From contig CAJXJN010000005.1 of the NCBI GenBank assembly GCA_913055205.1, positions 19,298 through 83,297 on the forward strand: a stretch of DNA of 64,000 nucleotides, written 5' to 3'. Below the pieces are notes generated by a model. That model searched no databases. It was given only the letters and a program-made list of their open reading frames with translations, and was not told where the DNA came from. Position numbers and translations under genes: made by a program. The DNA comes from an uncultured Sulfurovum sp. Lineage in GTDB: Bacteria > Campylobacterota > Campylobacteria > Campylobacterales > Sulfurovaceae. Below are positions 61,065 through 64,000 of this stretch, piece after piece. Numbering within the stretch: the stretch's first letter is position 1; each line of letters starts with the position of its first letter.

Positions 61065-61638
61065 CCATAGATAAAGTGACTACCGCAGTCAAGATCGTTC
61101 TGGCTATGGGCATCACTTTGTTTCTACTCTTCCTACTTCTTAATACACTCTACCCTTTGGATGACAAACGACTTTATAAACCGCAATTTACAAGAATCTA
61201 TGACAAAGATGGGCATCTGATGAGGATCCGGCTGAGCGAAGACGGTTTTTTGAGGATACCGCTGAGATCTGATGAGATCACGGATGATATCAGGAAAACA
61301 CTTTTGACGTATGAAGACAAGTATTTTTATACGCATATAGGTATCAACCCCATCTCTATAGGCAGAGCGTTATGGTTTAATCTGCGCAACAAACGTATGA
61401 TAGGGGCTTCCACCATTACGATGCAGCTTGCACGTATGATGCATCATCAGCCGCGTACACTGAAGAATAAACTCATAGAGCTTTTTATGGCACTGCAGTT
61501 GGAGTACAGCTACTCCAAAGATACCATTCTTACCCTTTATCTCAGTAATGCTACTTCACTCCGGGAGTACATAAGATAAGCTGTCTTGATGAGGGTGCGA
61601 AGATGAGGAGTATTGAGGTAGAGATGGAGGAGTTGTAG
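61061..61638 (+). pseudogene. pbpC: pbpC-like penicillin-binding protein, internally deleted
   Basis: The first part encodes a membrane anchor (VLAMGITLFLLFLLLNTLYP) and a glycosyltransferase 51 start with EDKYFYTHIGINPISIGRA and GASTITMQLARM, breaking off at LTLYLSNA where family members continue with the rest of GT51 and the transpeptidase. From 61552, in another frame, YFTPGVHKISCLDEGAK to the TAG at 61636-61638 resembles the last strand pair of the PBP1C C-terminal domain. So about 1.7 kb has been lost inside the gene. It begins four bases inside the cca end. Confidence 0.75.
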
Positions 61639-61744
61639 GGTATTTGTTTTGAACTTATTCCTCTCCAAAATGTTGTTGTTCATGATACGATAGCACAGCA
61701 AAAACAACACCTAAATATATGTGGGATGAGGAAAACGCTGTGCA

Positions 61745-62500
61745 TCAGATACTGCCAAAAGCATTTCTCAGTATATAACCTGTGAGGAAAGCAAGGCCTG
61801 CTGCTGTACCGCCTGTGAATAGAGTCCTTAGACCGGAAACAAATGCTGGCTTAGCAAATACAAGGCCCTTAATTGCCCCGATTGAAAAGAACATTATTCC
61901 AGCAAGACCTGTACTTAGGGAAAACTGCTGCTGCATTTCCAAGACTGGAATGAGAAATGGTATTAAAGGCATTGCTCCAACAAAAAGAAATGCAACAAAG
62001 GTTGTGATTGCTGATTTCCATGGGTTGGAGGTACTTTTTTGTACGCCATGTTCTTCTGTGAGCATTGTTTCGATCCATAAATGTCGATCCTGGCATATCG
62101 TATTAATGATTTCTTCAAGGGTTTCTCCCTCAAAACCTTTTTTTTGAAATATTTGCCGTATCTCTTCACGTTCACCATCCGGTATTTTGTCAATATGTTC
62201 TTCTTCAGTCCGCCTGATTTCTTCTACAAATTCTATCTCAGCCCTGATGGATTCATAACTGCTTATAGCCATGCTAAAGCCGTCTGCTAATAGGTTGGCA
62301 AAACCCATTATTAGGGCCACAGCGGAAGGAAGGCCGGCGCCAACAGCACTTGAAACAACAGCGAAGGTCGTTACACATCCGTCTATTCCACCAAGAACAG
62401 CATCCGAAATATTCTGAGACTTGGCTGGGAGTTTCAGGCGTTTTTCGATTGCCTCCGGATGATGTTCTCTAAGAAGTTCTTTATAGCTGTTCTTTTTCAT
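61745..62500 (-). CDS. CCC1/VIT1-family metal transporter
   Basis: A 251-residue membrane protein with five predicted helices: DAVLGGIDGCVTTFAVVSSA, ALIMGFANLLADGFSMAISS with the metal-conducting Asp and Met residues, an acidic cytoplasmic insertion between helices 2 and 3 (residues 84-150, rich in E), and three helices at the end. CCC1/VIT1 proteins export or store iron and manganese; which metal is unknown. It is convergent with the disrupted pbpC remnant and divergent from the GGDEF-EAL gene. Confidence 0.88.
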   Translation of the reverse strand: MKKNSYKELLREHHPEAIEKRLKLPAKSQNISDAVLGGIDGCVTTFAVVSSAVGAGLPSAVALIMGFANLLADGFSMAISSYESIRAEIEFVEEIRRTEEEHIDKIPDGEREEIRQIFQKKGFEGETLEEIINTICQDRHLWIETMLTEEHGVQKSTSNPWKSAITTFVAFLFVGAMPLIPFLIPVLEMQQQFSLSTGLAGIMFFSIGAIKGLVFAKPAFVSGLRTLFTGGTAAGLAFLTGYILRNAFGSI

Positions 62501-62622
62501 TTTATCGTGCCTACATGCCCTTTATAATATGTCTAACTATCTCTTATAGGAACACTTTCTCCTATGATTGCTTTATTTTCATATTATCAGTATAACTTAA
62601 ATGTCTGTATATTTTTGAAAAT

Positions 62623-63864
62623 ATGATATATTTTAAGGTTTTTTTGAAAATATCTATAGTTATTAGAAGACTGGCTCTGTTTTTTATTGACCTTGATAGA
62701 TTTAAACAGATTAACGATTCGTTAGGTCATGACATGGGGGATATAGTTCTTAAAGAGGTATCACAGCGTTTAAAAGCAAAGATCAGAAGTACAGATACAC
62801 TTGCTCGTTTGGGTGGAGATGAATTTACTATTCTTATGGAAGATCTCAAAACGCCACACGATGCAGCATTGCAGGGACAAAAAATCATACATGTGCTAGA
62901 ACAACCGATACATGTAGAGGGCCATACTCTATATGTCACATCAAGCATCGGTATAAGTTTATATCCTGAAGATGGTGATGATGCTTCACATCTTTTAAAA
63001 TATGCAGATGCTGCTATGTATAAAGCTAAAGAGGAGGGTAGACATAACTATAAGTTCTACTCTTCAGAAATGATAGATTTGGCATTTGAAAGAGTTCAAA
63101 TGGAGACAAATCTTTATCAATCTTTAAAAAATGAAGAGTTTGTAGTTTACTACCAACCACAAATAGATGGATATACTGATAAGCTTATAGGTATGGAAGC
63201 TCTTGTAAGATGGCAACATCCCAGTAAAGGTTTAATTGCTCCAGATAAGTTTTTATCTATAGCAGAAGATACAGGTTTGATAGTCGAACTGGATAGATGG
63301 GTAATGAAAACTGCAATGACACAGCTAGTAGAATGGTATAAAAAAGGATTGAATCCAGGAAAACTTGCACTGAACCTTGCTACAAAACAGCTTCAGGAAG
63401 AGGATTTTCTCTCTATGCTTCATGATATGCTGATTGAAATAGGGATGAAGCCTGAGTGGCTGGAGTTAGAGATAACAGAGAGTGCAATAATGAACAATCC
63501 TCAACATGCCATGGCAGTTCTAAAGAGTATTAGTGAACTTGGAGTTGAATTAGCGATCGATGATTTTGGAACAGGTTATTCCTCTTTGTCTTATTTAAAA
63601 AAACTACCTATAAATAAAATCAAAATCGATCAATCCTTTATAAGAGAACTTCCCTTTGATGAGAAGGGTGCCGGAATCACAAAATCTATTATAGCACTCT
63701 CAAAAAGTTTAAATCTTAGAGTTGTTGCTGAAGGTGTTGAGACGTCTGAGAAAAGAGACTTTTTAGTAGAAAATGGTTGTATAAATATTCAAGGATATTT
63801 TTACAGTAAGCCTATACCTGCAGATAAGATGGAAGTTATGCTTCAAAAAGGGTTGAACCATTAG
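62623..63864 (+). CDS. GGDEF-EAL protein, apparently missing its N-terminal part
   Basis: The 413-residue frame begins MIYFKVFLKISIVIRRLALF and enters the GGDEF domain directly at FFIDLDRFKQINDSLGHDMG, so the DxLTxLxNR opening and any sensor domain are missing. It has an intact GGDEF signature (RLGGDEFTILM) and a full EAL domain: EALVRWQHPSKGL, LELEITESAIM, IDDFGTGYSSLSYLKKLPI and VVAEGVETSEKRDFL. EAL activity toward cyclic di-GMP is plausible because the metal residues are there; cyclase activity is doubtful. The start codon is uncertain. Confidence 0.82.
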   Translation: MIYFKVFLKISIVIRRLALFFIDLDRFKQINDSLGHDMGDIVLKEVSQRLKAKIRSTDTLARLGGDEFTILMEDLKTPHDAALQGQKIIHVLEQPIHVEGHTLYVTSSIGISLYPEDGDDASHLLKYADAAMYKAKEEGRHNYKFYSSEMIDLAFERVQMETNLYQSLKNEEFVVYYQPQIDGYTDKLIGMEALVRWQHPSKGLIAPDKFLSIAEDTGLIVELDRWVMKTAMTQLVEWYKKGLNPGKLALNLATKQLQEEDFLSMLHDMLIEIGMKPEWLELEITESAIMNNPQHAMAVLKSISELGVELAIDDFGTGYSSLSYLKKLPINKIKIDQSFIRELPFDEKGAGITKSIIALSKSLNLRVVAEGVETSEKRDFLVENGCINIQGYFYSKPIPADKMEVMLQKGLNH

Positions 63865-63895
63865 AAATCGAGTCCAATAAATATTGATCTGCCAA

Positions 63896-63912
63896 CCCTG
63901 TTTTAAACAGGG
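63896..63912. terminator. Short palindrome downstream of the GGDEF-EAL gene
   Basis: CCCTGTTTTAAACAGGG is a perfect eight-pair inverted repeat 32 bases after the stop. No T-run follows, so it may be a weak terminator. The remaining bases to 64000 hold no recognisable gene. Confidence 0.4.
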
Positions 63913-64000
63913 AATAAGAGAAGACTATATTCTGCTATGGCTTTAGAGAGCGTTTAAAATTCCGTGTCAGTTCCAAATAGTAACATAAGTTACACCTCTA

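Noticed and set aside
1..64000. tRNA, rRNA or riboswitch genes
   Set aside because: Intergenic gaps were scanned by eye for cloverleaf-like and known leader patterns; none was convincing. A covariance-model search would be needed to be certain.

Overview
The window looks like chromosomal DNA of a Campylobacterota (Epsilonproteobacteria) bacterium, most plausibly a Sulfurovum-like sulfur or hydrogen oxidiser. The assignment rests on low-to-medium GC, dense short-spaced genes, many c-type cytochromes, a CetB-like PAS protein, and a gene order (cysS-msbA-pyrD-M16 protease-dapA-enoyl reductase, with murJ and ruvA next to it and a hydrolase-murF pair further on) that I recall from Campylobacter jejuni. 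The genus is an inference; no rRNA or tRNA gene is present to test it.

Layout. 0-12.3 kb: housekeeping block, mostly on the minus strand (pgsA, fabL-type reductase, dapA, M16 peptidase, pyrD, an outer-membrane protein, msbA, cysS, murJ), with a plus-strand PAS protein, rhodanese and ruvA. 12.3-23.1 kb: envelope and redox accessory region with a tandemly duplicated outer-membrane beta-barrel pair under sigma-54-like promoters, a DUF89 protein, two more barrels, a two-component system, a nine-haem lipoprotein cytochrome, an NlpC/P60 hydrolase and a mono-haem cytochrome. 23.3-31.8 kb: flavoprotein, L,D-transpeptidase, hydrolase and murF, then small periplasmic proteins, a toxin-antitoxin pair and a fused TRAP transporter. 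31.8-37.4 kb: an AT-rich island bracketed by two diverged copies of the TRAP gene's 3' end. It holds a dGTPase, an unknown two-gene cassette, a REP-associated transposase (RAYT) between inverted REP palindromes, two copies of a miniature element built from a transposase start, and decayed RAYT copies. 37.4-43 kb: AAA ATPase, thioredoxins, MoxR, cytidine deaminase, a fructosamine-kinase operon and a PhnA-like protein. 43.2-49.2 kb: a pyruvate dehydrogenase operon (pdhA-pdhB-pdhC-lpd-lipB-lipA) in which lpd is broken at a run of seven G. 49.2-57.3 kb: recO, gltB-gltD, an inositol-monophosphatase-family gene and accD. 57.3-64 kb: cytochrome P460, methyltransferase, esterase, CCA-adding enzyme, a CCC1/VIT1 transporter and a GGDEF-EAL protein, interspersed with three deletion scars.

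How the genes fit together. The pdh operon encodes E1, E2 and E3 plus both enzymes that attach and build lipoate, a self-contained acetyl-CoA-generating unit. gltBD, dapA, pyrD, fabL, pgsA and accD are core nitrogen, cell-wall, pyrimidine and lipid biosynthesis. The cytochrome, two-component and barrel genes at 16.5-21.9 kb share one strand and order and may form a regulated surface redox system.

Most notable items: the REP/RAYT island with its transposase-derived miniature element, the candidate surface redox cluster, the poly-G frameshift in lpd, and deletion scars in a penicillin-binding protein (pbpC), a response regulator/tautomerase pair and a GGDEF gene.
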